A stretch of DNA of 37,409 nucleotides from Spirulina sp. SIO3F2. Its GTDB lineage: Bacteria; Cyanobacteriota; Cyanobacteriia; Cyanobacteriales; Spirulinaceae. How positions within the stretch are numbered: position 1 is the stretch's first letter; every line of letters starts with the position of its first letter. The stretch covers positions 1-37,409 of the forward strand of contig JAAHHN010000045.1 in the NCBI GenBank assembly GCA_010672165.1. The letters run 5' to 3'. This document shows, piece after piece, positions 1-9,277 of the stretch. The position numbers were made by a program, and so were the translations under genes. The notes under the pieces are model-generated. The model was given only the letters and a program-made list of their open reading frames with translations, was not told the origin of the DNA and made no database searches.

Positions 1-2
1 CA

Positions 3-155
3 TTGGCGCTGCTCGACCAGAACCAGTTCTCCATTCAAGAAGTGTCGTCCCGGGCAGGCTATCAATCTGCCGCCGCATTCACACCCAACGGGAAGACCTC
101 CCCGAACATTTGCAACGCTTTATCGCCACCAAAACGCCCTGGATCTACGTGGTGA
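3..155 (+). pseudogene. AraC-family regulator C-terminal helix-turn-helix remnant
   Basis: The frame starting at base 3 reads ALLDQNQFSIQEVSSRAGYQ then SAAAFT. This is the second helix-turn-helix of an AraC/XylS regulator, with the usual pattern L-S-I-x-E-V-A-x-x-x-G-Y-x-S-x-x-A-F. After AAAFT the match to the family (normally R-x-F-K-x-x-F-G-x-S-P) collapses, and the frame hits TGA at 153-155. The neighbouring frame takes over with SIS-domain coding from about base 89. This therefore looks like a regulator gene broken and joined to another gene near bases 80-95. The 5' part lies outside the window. A natural deletion and an assembly chimera are both possible. Confidence 0.55.
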
Positions 156-1489
156 CGAACATTGAAGCTAGTGCTCTAGGCAATATTGGCCGGGGGCTGG
201 ATGCGGTGATCCATCCGGCAGCGGGTGCAGGGATTACCAACTTGCCAGAAGAGGAATGTGTGGGCTCCACGTTTGCAGCAATGGCATCGTTGCAATGGCA
301 GGTGGCATTGCATACATATCTCGGGGAGGTGCGGGGGGATATTTCGCGCACCTATGCTCAGCAAATTTATGGGCAACTGGCGCAACTGCCGGATGTGGTG
401 GAGCAGATTGTCAGCGATCGCGCCCTGATCACCGAAATTGAAGCCATGTGCAGCGAGCTAGTAGGGGGCAACTTTGACTTTGTCTACACGGGCTATCTGG
501 ATGGCGTCCCGGAAGAGCAAGCCCACAAAGCCGCTGAGATGATCCAAGAAATGTTTGCGGGCTGGCATTTCTTCCAGTTCCAGCATGGCAAATATGCCCA
601 TATGAAGCGCCGCACCCGCCATACCCTGGGCTCAATTTTGGGACACAATGCACCGCCCCCAAGCTGGCCGTTTTTCAATGCCCGAGCAATTAAGTCAGCC
701 GCAGAGATCGGCCCCCGCGTCGCCACTTCTTTTTTTATTGCCCATCAGAGCGACAAGGAAACCCTGCAAAACATCCCCGACTACGCCCCGGACTATATCT
801 TCACCTATCCGGCTGATAGCATTACGCTTTATCCGTTCCAGGTAATTATTGTTAGTCATTTGATTTCCTATTTTTGGGGTCTGAAAAAGAAGGAAATTGC
901 CCAATATATTGAGCAGTGGAATCAGCCCTTTGTGGATCTGCTGGTGGGGATTGAGCAGGACGCAATTGCTTTACCGGAGGAGGTGCGATCGCAGGTTTCC
1001 GCCCATGCCCATGCCGTACTCGAAAAGTTCCTACATCTATGCCACACCACCCATTATTTTGACCGGATGGAGGGTCAACGCCGAGAGACGATCACCACAG
1101 CGTTGGCGCTGCTCTCAGGTCAAACTGTGGAGCAGGCGTTGCCCTACGAATTTGGTGGCTTTTTGGGGGGTGAGCGGCGAGCGATCGCGGTGACGTGTCA
1201 GCGGCAGGCAGAAGGGGAGTTGGACGACGTGACGTATCTAAGCATCCTCAAGGAACTCAGCCTCGAACTCAGCAATGGGGAGCAAGCCAAGCAGTTGAGC
1301 GATCGCTTCTTGGTCGATGCTACGGGTGCAACGCTGCCGACCCAGCTCCAGGTGGCGCGTCCCCACGGCCGAGAGCGGACGGTGTATGAGAGTGATTATT
1401 TGGCGGAGTATGAGGGGTTGGGGACGTTTTATGATGTGGAACCTGTACATCCGCCGAAGATCGCGAAGGCGAAGAAGGGGTGGTTGTAG
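110..1489 (+). CDS. Double SIS-domain (GlmS-isomerase-like) protein, 5'-truncated
   Basis: Residues 1-95 follow the second half of a GlmS-type SIS domain: a strand IYVVTNI, then GRGLDAVIHPAAG, then VGSTFAAMASLQW where GlmS has VASTKAFTxQ, then QLPDVVEQIV. A second SIS-like segment follows around 125-235, with QHGKYAHMKR where GlmS has LKHGPLALI. About 200 further residues have no match I recognise. SIS domains bind or isomerise phosphosugars, but the substrate here is unknown. The first strands of the first SIS domain are missing. The only in-frame start codon in the window is TTG at 110, although the frame is open to base 2, so the gene is probably truncated and perhaps inactive. A TetR gene lies downstream on the other strand. 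Confidence 0.5.
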   Translation: MQRFIATKTPWIYVVTNIEASALGNIGRGLDAVIHPAAGAGITNLPEEECVGSTFAAMASLQWQVALHTYLGEVRGDISRTYAQQIYGQLAQLPDVVEQIVSDRALITEIEAMCSELVGGNFDFVYTGYLDGVPEEQAHKAAEMIQEMFAGWHFFQFQHGKYAHMKRRTRHTLGSILGHNAPPPSWPFFNARAIKSAAEIGPRVATSFFIAHQSDKETLQNIPDYAPDYIFTYPADSITLYPFQVIIVSHLISYFWGLKKKEIAQYIEQWNQPFVDLLVGIEQDAIALPEEVRSQVSAHAHAVLEKFLHLCHTTHYFDRMEGQRRETITTALALLSGQTVEQALPYEFGGFLGGERRAIAVTCQRQAEGELDDVTYLSILKELSLELSNGEQAKQLSDRFLVDATGATLPTQLQVARPHGRERTVYESDYLAEYEGLGTFYDVEPVHPPKIAKAKKGWL

Positions 1490-1610
1490 GTCTAAGAGTC
1501 TGCTTGCTTCGTCGATTGATTGGGTTGACGTAAGGAAACCAAACGCCCCCTTTACTAGGGTTGGGTTTGCTACTTTGGAGGGTCTGTGTGAATTTGCCTC
1601 AAGCAAACCC

Positions 1611-2198
1611 CTACCGCACCACCAAATCCATCAACTGCGCCACCAACCGATCGCGCCCCATCGGTAACACCTTATACCCATGCATCAACTCCTGGGTCAC
1701 CACATAAAACAAAATTGTGCCGAGGATAATCTCCGCGATCGCCCCCGGCTCATCCGCCTTCAACTCCGGACGTGACGCTAGATAATGACTCAGCCGCTCC
1801 AGGGCGGGCTTGATAATCGCCTGTAAAAAAGCCTGACTCAACTCCGGAAAACGCCCCGACTCCCCCAATACCAGACGGATAAAATCAAGCTGTTGAGGGC
1901 TTTCAGCCAGACGCTCGATCGTCGCAACCGCTAACCCCCGTAAGACAGCCTCCGGTTCCCCCGCTAACGGCTCCTGCCCCAATACCGCAAAAAACTGCTC
2001 CTGCGCCATCTCCTGCACAAGCGCCTTAAACAGGTTTTCTTTGCTTTGAAAGTAGGTGTAAACTGTGGGTTTGGAAACTTTTGCCGCTTTAGCAATGCGA
2101 TCGACACTGGTTCCGGCATACCCTTGGGCCAGGAATTCACCAAAAGCGCCCATCAGGATTTGTTGTTTTTTTTCGGGGTTGAGAGAAGAGGTGGTCAT
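1611..2198 (-). CDS. TetR/AcrR-family transcriptional regulator
   Basis: This 195-residue protein has the classic TetR N-terminal DNA-binding domain: KKQQILMGAFGEFLAQGYAG, TSVDRIAKAAKVSKPTVYTYF, QSKENLFKAL (residues 10-62). The C-terminal ligand-binding half (about 80-190) has the helical pattern of AefR-like members, with LRGLAVATIERL and a late IAEIILGTILFYV helix. ATG start at 2198; the length is normal for the family. TetR proteins are usually ligand-released repressors of neighbouring or divergent genes, but no target is evident: the gene converges with the SIS gene and diverges from the LRR gene across a 326-base gap holding a dispersed repeat. The ligand is not predictable. Confidence 0.9.
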   Translation of the reverse strand: MTTSSLNPEKKQQILMGAFGEFLAQGYAGTSVDRIAKAAKVSKPTVYTYFQSKENLFKALVQEMAQEQFFAVLGQEPLAGEPEAVLRGLAVATIERLAESPQQLDFIRLVLGESGRFPELSQAFLQAIIKPALERLSHYLASRPELKADEPGAIAEIILGTILFYVVTQELMHGYKVLPMGRDRLVAQLMDLVVR

Positions 2199-2229
2199 CC
2201 CAAATAGCGTATAGCGTTTTTCATCAAGA

Positions 2230-2302
2230 TGAGGAAATTCTTGGATTCTCTGTAGAAACGTCGGTTTCCGCGCCCCAGCCCACTCGTATACTCAACCAAC
2301 AC
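2230..2302 (+). repeat. Dispersed repeat A, copy 1, in the TetR/LRR intergenic gap
   Basis: Bases 2260-2302 match bases 6730-6772 at nearly every position, with differences only at scattered single bases. Weaker similarity extends upstream through a GAGGA...GTAG stretch in both copies. In one frame both copies read VGFRAP-x-HSYT-x-PT, so the repeat may be the degraded 3' end of a protein-coding gene rather than a structural element. The rest of the 2199-2524 gap holds a perfect 6-bp hairpin, CGGGTC-GGGA-GACCCG, at 2322-2337. I see no other gene there. Confidence 0.7.
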
Positions 2303-2524
2303 CTCCAAGGGGTATGGATTGCGGGTCGGGAGACCCGTCCCCGACAGGAACATTTAATTGGTTATTTTTCTCTCCTCAACGAATAGTCCCTGCCCTTTGT
2401 AAGGGAGAAATCATCTTCTCATGGTGTGTAGAAAGCAGTATCGGGATACATTGCCCCGATTGAATTGTGTCTGTAGTATCGTGTTGTTGAATAACAGCAA
2501 TCATTAAGATAACAGGCTGAAACA

Positions 2525-3148
2525 ATGAAGAATATGTTGAAAACGAGTTTACTTTCAATTTTTGTCACTCTAGCGACCGTTCCCCCTGCGCTGGCTCAAT
2601 CTAATTCTCTGAACACCTTTGCAGACTGGTGCAACAATCAAAACAATCTCGCTCCCGGTGCGCGTCATACTGTCGAGATTATTTTGCAACGTGTTGACAT
2701 TCAAGATTGCGATCGCGCTCAACAAGCGTTAGCCGCAACATCAAGCTTGCGGCTATCGGATAGTGAACTCACTGACCTTGCCCCCCTCGCCAGCCTGACC
2801 CACTTAACAGACCTAACCCTCAGCTATAACCAGATTACCGACCTGACGCCGCTGGCCAATTTAACCCGCCTCAAAGAACTCAATCTGGATGAGAATAACG
2901 TGGTTGATATTACCCCGTTAGCAGGTTTAACCCAGTTGCAAGACCTTGATCTGGATCACAATGATGTGAAGGATATTACAATTCTGGCTGGTCTAACCAA
3001 TCTTGATACATTATGGCTCTATGGCAATCAAATTGAAGATATCTCACCCCTCACGGGTCTGACTAAATTAACCTGGTTGGAATTGGGAGACAATCCTCTG
3101 CCGAGTGAATATTGTCCAGTTAGTCCCGCTCGCATTTGCAATTTTTAA
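2525..3148 (+). CDS. Secreted leucine-rich-repeat protein (internalin-type repeats)
   Basis: 207 residues. Residues 1-24 form a signal peptide (basic MKNMLK, hydrophobic LLSIFVTLATV, cleavage after ALA before Q25), so the protein is exported. Residues about 72-195 hold roughly five 22-residue leucine-rich repeats of the internalin or SDS22-like pattern L-x-x-L-T-x-L-x-x-L-x-L-x-x-N-x-I-x-D-I-x-P-L-A-G. Cysteines pair up at each end (C36 and C62; C197 and C205), which would suit disulfide-stabilised caps. Such proteins act in protein-protein contacts at the cell surface or in the periplasm; the partner is unknown. It ends 29 bases before the convergent GGDEF-EAL gene. No clear Shine-Dalgarno sequence precedes the ATG. 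Confidence 0.85.
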   Translation: MKNMLKTSLLSIFVTLATVPPALAQSNSLNTFADWCNNQNNLAPGARHTVEIILQRVDIQDCDRAQQALAATSSLRLSDSELTDLAPLASLTHLTDLTLSYNQITDLTPLANLTRLKELNLDENNVVDITPLAGLTQLQDLDLDHNDVKDITILAGLTNLDTLWLYGNQIEDISPLTGLTKLTWLELGDNPLPSEYCPVSPARICNF

Positions 3149-3177
3149 GCGGGTTTTTGGAGAACTTCATTTGTTCA

Positions 3178-6100
3178 TCATCGGCGTATATCCAGCCCTT
3201 TCACTGCGTCCCTAAAACTGTGCCCAGTAATCCATTGCTGGGCAACCGCTGCCGGAGCCGGTTTGCCAAAGAAATAACCTTGTCCATAGGTGCAACCCAA
3301 CTGCTGGAGCAGCGCTAACTGTTCTGCTGTTTCAACACCCTCCGCCACCGACGCCATGCCCAACCGCGTAAGGGTTAAGATCGTCTCCACCACCCGGCGA
3401 TTTTTCCGACTCTCTACCATACGGCTAACAAAGGACTTGTCGATTTTAAGGGTGGTAAACGGTAGATCGCAGAGATAGCTGAGGGATGAATAGCCCGTAC
3501 CAAAATCATCAATACTGATAGCAATGCCGCGATTGCGCAGCCGCCGCAACATATCTGCGATCGCCTCCACATCTTCAATCAGAATGCTCTCGGTAATTTC
3601 AAACGTGAGCTGCGCACCGGGGATTTGAGTAGTGGCAAGCACCTGATCCACCATCGCCATAAACCCTGCATCCCGGAGTTGAATCGCCGAAACATTCACA
3701 CTGACCGTTAGGGGAGTTGAGTCACCCACGGCGGTTCGTTGGGCTTGCCATGCCACTAACTGCTCAGCCACCGTCTGCATTAACCACAAACCGATTGGGA
3801 TAATCTGGTGGGTTTCTTCTGCGATCGGGATAAACTCTCCCGGTGAAACCAGCCCCCGCTCAGGATGCTGCCAACGAATCAACGCTTCAAAACCTTTTAA
3901 CTCACCCGTTTCGAGATGAACCAAGGGCTGATAACAGACAAATAATTCATTGCGCTCTAGGGCATGGCGTAAATCCGTTTCCAGATGTAAGCGGTCAAAG
4001 GCTTGGGCATGCATCGCCGGGTCAAAGACCTCATAGCGCGATCGCCCCTTACCCTTAGCACGATACATCGCCGTATCCGCATCCCGAATCAGTTGATCCG
4101 GTTGCTGATAGCGTACCGTGCCCAGCACAATCCCCACACTTGCCCCAATAAACATGCGATGCTCGTTTAACCAAAACGGCTCTTGGAATCGGGTTTCAAT
4201 CTGCTCTGTAATCCGAATCGCCTCATGAAGACCCTTGATCTCTTCAAGCAGAATCACAAACTCATCACCCCCCAAACGAGCCACCACATCCTTGGATGTG
4301 AGCGTGGATTGGAGTCGATGGGCGGCTTCAATCAGTACTTCATCTCCCGCTAAATGACCCAGACTATCGTTAACCACATTGAAGCGATCGAGATCTAAAA
4401 ACAACACTGCAAACTGATAGATTTCCTGCTGATGAATACGGCGAATGGCTAAATCAAGGCGTTCGCGCAGCAGGTTGCGGTTCGGGAGGCCGGTTAATGC
4501 ATCATGGAAGGCATCATGTTCGAGTTGCCGCTGGAGTCGAACCTTGGCTGTAACATCCCGAGATGTGGTTTGCAGCTGAATCACCTGCCCCGCCGGATTA
4601 AGGAGCGCTCGCGCTACGGTCTCGAACCAGCGATAATCTCCTGCTTTTTTACGGATGCGATAGGTCAGTAGCAGTGCTGTGCCATCGAGTAGTTGTTGAA
4701 TTTCTCTCTGGATGCGATCGCGGTCACTGGGATGGATCAAATCAAAGCACTGATGACCCAAGAGGTCACGGGGGTGGTATCCCAACAAAGATTCGATAGA
4801 TGAACTGATGTAGAGGTAATGCCCTTCCGGTGTGTGCAAACAGACCAAATCGCTCATATTTTCGGCGAGGAGGCGATATTGGGATTCACTCTGAACCAAT
4901 GCCTGTTCGATAGTTTTGCGATCGGTAATGTCCTCTGCGATGCCTCCCAACCATTGATTATTGTTGAGGGTAAAGGCGCGATCGCGGATCCAGCGAATCG
5001 TGCCATCCGGTCGGACGATTCGATAGTCAATTAAAAAGGTACGAGTCTGCTCAATGTCAGCCAAGGTTTGGCTAAATAAACTGCGATCGTCTGGATGCAC
5101 CGCTTGCAGAAATACCTCATGATCTTGCCGGAGTGACGCACAGGAGCGACCCCAGACGGTTTCAAATGCAGGGCTCACATAAACCGAAGTTTGCAGTTCA
5201 CGGTCATAGATCCAGAGCACGGCATTACTGTTTTGCGCAAACTGACGAAACTTCTCTTCACTGTCTTGGAGTGCTTGATTCGTCTGGGCGAAGGCTTGGT
5301 TTGCGCTGCGCAGTTGGCTAAACGAAGCTTCAAGATGATTGGCCATACGGTTAAAGCTTTTGCCCAGGCGCGAAAGTTCTCGCACTTGGGCAGGAGGAAT
5401 ATCCTGCTCTAGCTGCCCACTCGAAATCTCATCGGCTGCGGTGATCAGCCGCTGGAGAGGGCGCATAATCCAGCGACTGGTGAGCCAACCCAACGCGATC
5501 GTTATCCCCAGTGCTCCAGCACAGAGCCAAATAAAGTTCTGAATATTGGCATTGATCGGAGCCATAAAGTCGGCTTCTGGCATCACCACCACAATCAGCC
5601 AATCGAGACCCAGCTCATCTTGAAACGGCGAAACTTGCAAAAACTGGCGTCCCTGACTGTGGCTAAAACTGAGTCGAGTTATGTCTTGAATCTGTTCAAA
5701 GTTGCCATATGTTTCGAGGATAAATTGGGCTGAAGTTTGCAATAGTGGGTCTTTGCTTTGACTCGCATTAATTCGTTCTGTTACACCCGCAGTCACGGTA
5801 AAGGGCTGGGGCAGGGTTGAGCTGGCCACCAGCTCACCGGAGCGCTCAATAATATAGGTTTGGCCATTGGGGCCAACATTGAGTTGCGCTAGAAACTCAC
5901 TGATTTGGGTCAAAAAGAAGTTATTGCCTAACACCCCGAGCAACTCGCCTTGGGCATCATAGAGAGGCATGACCGCCGGAATCGCCATACGGGCATAGGC
6001 ATGATAGGTGAAAATTTCCCCCCAGGTGGGTTGACCCGCAGCCACAGCAGCCTTATACCAGGAGCGATCGCGGGGGTCAAAGTCGAGGGTTTCTCTGTCC

Positions 6101-6585
6101 AGGATAATGGGGCGGCCAGCGGAATCCACCGTGTGGAATTGGATCGCGCCCCCTGTTGCTGATCCTGCTAACATCCGTTGGTGGCGATCGGCATTAAAGT
6201 GACCGTTACCCACAAATTCACCCTCAACATCACCCCAGAAGATGGCATTCGCATCCTCAAACGCTTGGGCTTGCTGAAAAAAGTGCTGATACAGGGCGAC
6301 TGAATCGTGCGGATCAACATAGCCCAATTCCAGCGCATTTTGATTGAGCCTGTTGAGATGGGGCGGAATCTGTAAGAACGTCGTCAGCTTCTGTTCGATG
6401 CGGGCATTGGTTTCAAGCTGGAGTTGAACCACCAAATCATGAACGGTGCGTTGGCCTGTGCGCCAAGCAAACCAACCCGTTAACCCTACTGCTACAGCAA
6501 TCTCGATAACAAACGGCACGACTAAAACCGAGCGGAGCGGGAGACCATTGGCTCGGTTGAACCATGAGCGGTGAAGCAATGACAT
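3178..6585 (-). CDS. Membrane Cache-HAMP-PAS-PAS-GGDEF-EAL c-di-GMP signalling protein
   Basis: 1135 residues. Order: transmembrane helix (about 18-40), extracytoplasmic double Cache sensor (about 45-345), second helix (about 350-372), HAMP (about 372-425), two PAS domains with PAC tails (about 445-690), GGDEF (about 700-855) and EAL (about 870-1120). GGDEF is intact (ARLGGDEFVILL), but the RxxD inhibitory site reads TSKD, so product feedback by the I-site is probably lost. The EAL domain keeps the phosphodiesterase residues: EALIRW, VNVSA, FEITES, DDFGTGYSS, TLKIDKSFV and VAEGVET. It could therefore make and/or degrade c-di-GMP in response to a periplasmic ligand. No dedicated target lies beside it. 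Confidence 0.95.
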   Translation of the reverse strand: MSLLHRSWFNRANGLPLRSVLVVPFVIEIAVAVGLTGWFAWRTGQRTVHDLVVQLQLETNARIEQKLTTFLQIPPHLNRLNQNALELGYVDPHDSVALYQHFFQQAQAFEDANAIFWGDVEGEFVGNGHFNADRHQRMLAGSATGGAIQFHTVDSAGRPIILDRETLDFDPRDRSWYKAAVAAGQPTWGEIFTYHAYARMAIPAVMPLYDAQGELLGVLGNNFFLTQISEFLAQLNVGPNGQTYIIERSGELVASSTLPQPFTVTAGVTERINASQSKDPLLQTSAQFILETYGNFEQIQDITRLSFSHSQGRQFLQVSPFQDELGLDWLIVVVMPEADFMAPINANIQNFIWLCAGALGITIALGWLTSRWIMRPLQRLITAADEISSGQLEQDIPPAQVRELSRLGKSFNRMANHLEASFSQLRSANQAFAQTNQALQDSEEKFRQFAQNSNAVLWIYDRELQTSVYVSPAFETVWGRSCASLRQDHEVFLQAVHPDDRSLFSQTLADIEQTRTFLIDYRIVRPDGTIRWIRDRAFTLNNNQWLGGIAEDITDRKTIEQALVQSESQYRLLAENMSDLVCLHTPEGHYLYISSSIESLLGYHPRDLLGHQCFDLIHPSDRDRIQREIQQLLDGTALLLTYRIRKKAGDYRWFETVARALLNPAGQVIQLQTTSRDVTAKVRLQRQLEHDAFHDALTGLPNRNLLRERLDLAIRRIHQQEIYQFAVLFLDLDRFNVVNDSLGHLAGDEVLIEAAHRLQSTLTSKDVVARLGGDEFVILLEEIKGLHEAIRITEQIETRFQEPFWLNEHRMFIGASVGIVLGTVRYQQPDQLIRDADTAMYRAKGKGRSRYEVFDPAMHAQAFDRLHLETDLRHALERNELFVCYQPLVHLETGELKGFEALIRWQHPERGLVSPGEFIPIAEETHQIIPIGLWLMQTVAEQLVAWQAQRTAVGDSTPLTVSVNVSAIQLRDAGFMAMVDQVLATTQIPGAQLTFEITESILIEDVEAIADMLRRLRNRGIAISIDDFGTGYSSLSYLCDLPFTTLKIDKSFVSRMVESRKNRRVVETILTLTRLGMASVAEGVETAEQLALLQQLGCTYGQGYFFGKPAPAAVAQQWITGHSFRDAVKGLDIRR

Positions 6586-6695
6586 AAGTAAGGCAAACGC
6601 TCTTAATGATTTCTTTAGATCTTTATGATCTCACTATAACCTCATTTTCTGGAGACTTTATAATTCCCGGAAACCAGGGGACAAGACAACGTGTT

Positions 6696-6772
6696 GAGGA
6701 GGGAATTTTTGTATTTCCCTGGTAGGGGTGTCGGTTTCCGCGCTCCAACCCACTCGTATACCCGACCAACAC
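6696..6772 (+). repeat. Dispersed repeat A, copy 2
   Basis: Partner of the repeat at 2230-2302, in the same orientation; the best-conserved core is 6730-6772. It lies between the start of the GGDEF-EAL gene and the stop codon of the glycosyltransferase (minus strand), ending 12 bases from that stop. As in copy 1, one frame reads VGFRAP-x-HSYT-x-PT. Confidence 0.7.
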
Positions 6773-6784
6773 ATCGTCTTCGCC

Positions 6785-9268
6785 CTAAAGCAACGGCCAC
6801 AACTGCCGCCAGGCCCGAAACACATTCCCGCCCATCAACGCCGCCGCCCCATCTAACGCCTGAAACTCAGGATTCTCCGGCTCCATTTTGAGCGCAGGCG
6901 CGATCGCTACCCGAGCCGCTCGGGGTCGCCACAGGTAGAGGTTTACAAACGAGACATAGGCATGGTGGAAGGGGTTCTCGGGGGCAATCGCGCGAATTTT
7001 TTCCATCACCGCTAAGGTTTCCGGGGCTTCTTCCTGTAGCGCATGGGTCAGCCCCAACGCGTAAAGATGCTGAAGATTCTTTGGCTCCTGCTCGTGGCGA
7101 TAGGTCAGTGCCGCCTCCGCTTGTTGAAGATAATCTTGCACTGCATCGTATTGATTGATCCGGCCAATAAGCTGGAAAGCGGGCTCTAACCCCGGAAGTC
7201 CTTGGGCCATACCTTGGGCGAGTTGGTAAAGTTGGCTGCCATAGTCCGGTTCAGGTGCAGATACAGGTTCCGCTGCCGGATCGAGCGCCAGGGTGGTTTC
7301 TGGAATCTCCAGTTCTTTAGTCTCACCCGTCTCTCGATTCAAATAGGCTGCTTCCAAGCGATATGTCCCTGATTTGAGATCTCGCGGTGGCAGCATCGCC
7401 GTGGCCTCTTTCACCCGAAATGCAGCTTCAGGATCAGCCGTGCCCGCTTGCAAAGTACCAAAGCCCACTCCATGATCATGGAGCCAAAATTGGCTGGGAT
7501 CATTCACATTGACCCATTTGAGCAGCACTAAACCAGGTTGTAAGGTATGCCAGGGGCCTGCCCATTCGTAGGTCACAGGCAGAGAAACGCCTGGGGGGGC
7601 GGACTCTGGAATGCCCACATCCACCAACCGAAAGGGTAGTTCTCGGCCTGACCAAGGCAACACCTGCACGGGCGGAGTGCGGCGACGGTAGAGTGTCAGA
7701 GTTTTTTCTGGGCCTTTGGGCCATTGGCGAATCACTTGGAAGTCGGGATTACCGACAAGGCTCTCGCCAAGGGCAATCTGGTTCGGTCGCGCCACCGTAT
7801 CATCAGGGGTTTGAGTAATTAGCCAAGTGTGCGATCGCCCATCCTGCGCCACATGCTCATCACTCCCCCCCAGTTCCCGTCCATAGACCTGGAAGTTGGC
7901 ACGATTGCCGAAATAGTTAAATGTGTTGTGACTGATATTAACGCCGCTGGGAATTACGCCCACCGTCGAACGTAAATGGGGTGCAGTTTTAACCACCTCC
8001 GCCACCATCTCTTCCACAGGCACAAGGGGGGTGCGAGTGGGGTAATGTTGCCAACTGGGACTCAGTAGTTGTGCAAATTCGGCAGTATTGGGAATGGGAT
8101 AAATCTTGCAGAGCATCACTAGGGTGACAACTGTAATCGTTGACCACCGCACCCATTGCCAACGCCAGCGGGTCAAACCATAGGCTAGCAGCACTGCCAA
8201 AATCGGCAGATAGGGCATGATAAAGCGCGGGTCTTTGTTAAAGATCGCCGAACAGATGAGATACGCCCCACCGTAGTAGAGCAAGAGCCAACCCAAATTC
8301 TTCAGCGTGGGCAGGTCACGGCGCAGATCGCGCCAACCATAAATCAGTAATCCCACCAAAGGTACGATGAGCAATACCCAAGAGATCGACTCGGGCAACT
8401 GTCGCCAGTAATGCGTCCAAGCTGCCAGCGTATTTAATGGTGGATCACCTTCGGCAATGCCAGGGGTAGCATTGGCATTGTGAGAGGTACTGAATAGATA
8501 AATCAGGTTTGTGCGATACCAGGGCAACCAAATGGGAATTGAGACTAAAAAGCTGGTGATAAGCTGCGCTACCTGACCCCAACGCCGCTGCCACAGTCGT
8601 GCCATCCCAACCCAAACCAGGGGTACAAATAGGAAAAACATCACACTTTGCTTGGCCATTAGCCCTAAGCCCCAGACGATGCCAAAACCAATTGCCCAAA
8701 GCCACTGTTGCCAAGGCTTGGTCTGCGATCGCCATACTGTCAGCGCCGTAAACGCTAGCACCGTACAGGTCATCACCGTCCAGTCCAGCAGGTAATCTAG
8801 CCGCCAATAATAGAGATTGGGCATTAGCAAACAAATCGCTGCTGCCCAGAGACCCACTTGGCGATCGCAGACTTGTCGCCCCAGCCCATAAACCGTTAGC
8901 AGTAAAATCGCTAGCAACACCGAATTTAAAAGTGTCGCCTGATCAATCCCCACCCCAAACAGCCATTGAAAGGGAGCCGTGAGCGTATAGGTCAGCGGTG
9001 GATATTTGTGAGAAAGCTGCCAATAGCTGTGCCACCAAGCTGGATTTTGCCAGCGCATTTGCTGGAGGGCGTTCAGGTGATTCAGCGCACCAGTCAGATG
9101 GTTGCTCTGATCCCAGGCAGGGATACGATGATCAAGCCAGAACCAGAGGCGATCGCACAAGGTTGCAGCCAACCACATCAGGCCAAGAATTTGCAGATCA
9201 GCGCGGGTTTGGGGTTTGGGGTTAGAGGAAGGGGTCAAGGGCAAGCAAGGGAAATATCCACTACCCAT
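6785..9268 (-). CDS. GT39/ArnT-like polyprenyl-sugar glycosyltransferase with C-terminal TPR region
   Basis: 827 residues. After a short cytoplasmic start, residues about 28-400 hold around ten hydrophobic helices separated by short loops. The first periplasmic loop contains IPAWDQSNH (D53), in the place of the conserved acidic residue of the PMT_2/ArnT (GT-C fold) enzymes. QLSHKYPPLTYTL and FNKDPRFIMPYLPILAVL are also typical of the family. Such enzymes move a sugar from a lipid-phosphate carrier onto protein, lipid A or polysaccharide on the outer face of the membrane. Residues 410-680 look like a soluble periplasmic domain, and about 700-827 carry TPR-like helices (LQHLYALGLTHALQEEAPET, NPFHHAYVSFVNLYLW). 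The gene starts 9 bases after the GNAT stop, so the two probably share a transcript. Acceptor unknown. Confidence 0.85.
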   Translation of the reverse strand: MGSGYFPCLPLTPSSNPKPQTRADLQILGLMWLAATLCDRLWFWLDHRIPAWDQSNHLTGALNHLNALQQMRWQNPAWWHSYWQLSHKYPPLTYTLTAPFQWLFGVGIDQATLLNSVLLAILLLTVYGLGRQVCDRQVGLWAAAICLLMPNLYYWRLDYLLDWTVMTCTVLAFTALTVWRSQTKPWQQWLWAIGFGIVWGLGLMAKQSVMFFLFVPLVWVGMARLWQRRWGQVAQLITSFLVSIPIWLPWYRTNLIYLFSTSHNANATPGIAEGDPPLNTLAAWTHYWRQLPESISWVLLIVPLVGLLIYGWRDLRRDLPTLKNLGWLLLYYGGAYLICSAIFNKDPRFIMPYLPILAVLLAYGLTRWRWQWVRWSTITVVTLVMLCKIYPIPNTAEFAQLLSPSWQHYPTRTPLVPVEEMVAEVVKTAPHLRSTVGVIPSGVNISHNTFNYFGNRANFQVYGRELGGSDEHVAQDGRSHTWLITQTPDDTVARPNQIALGESLVGNPDFQVIRQWPKGPEKTLTLYRRRTPPVQVLPWSGRELPFRLVDVGIPESAPPGVSLPVTYEWAGPWHTLQPGLVLLKWVNVNDPSQFWLHDHGVGFGTLQAGTADPEAAFRVKEATAMLPPRDLKSGTYRLEAAYLNRETGETKELEIPETTLALDPAAEPVSAPEPDYGSQLYQLAQGMAQGLPGLEPAFQLIGRINQYDAVQDYLQQAEAALTYRHEQEPKNLQHLYALGLTHALQEEAPETLAVMEKIRAIAPENPFHHAYVSFVNLYLWRPRAARVAIAPALKMEPENPEFQALDGAAALMGGNVFRAWRQLWPLL

Positions 9269-9277
9269 TACTGGCTT

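Noticed and set aside
2260-6772. Repeat A as the template/variable pair of a diversity-generating retroelement
   Set aside because: The VGFR ending is suggestive, but there is no reverse transcriptase in the window, and the differences between copies are not concentrated at adenines.
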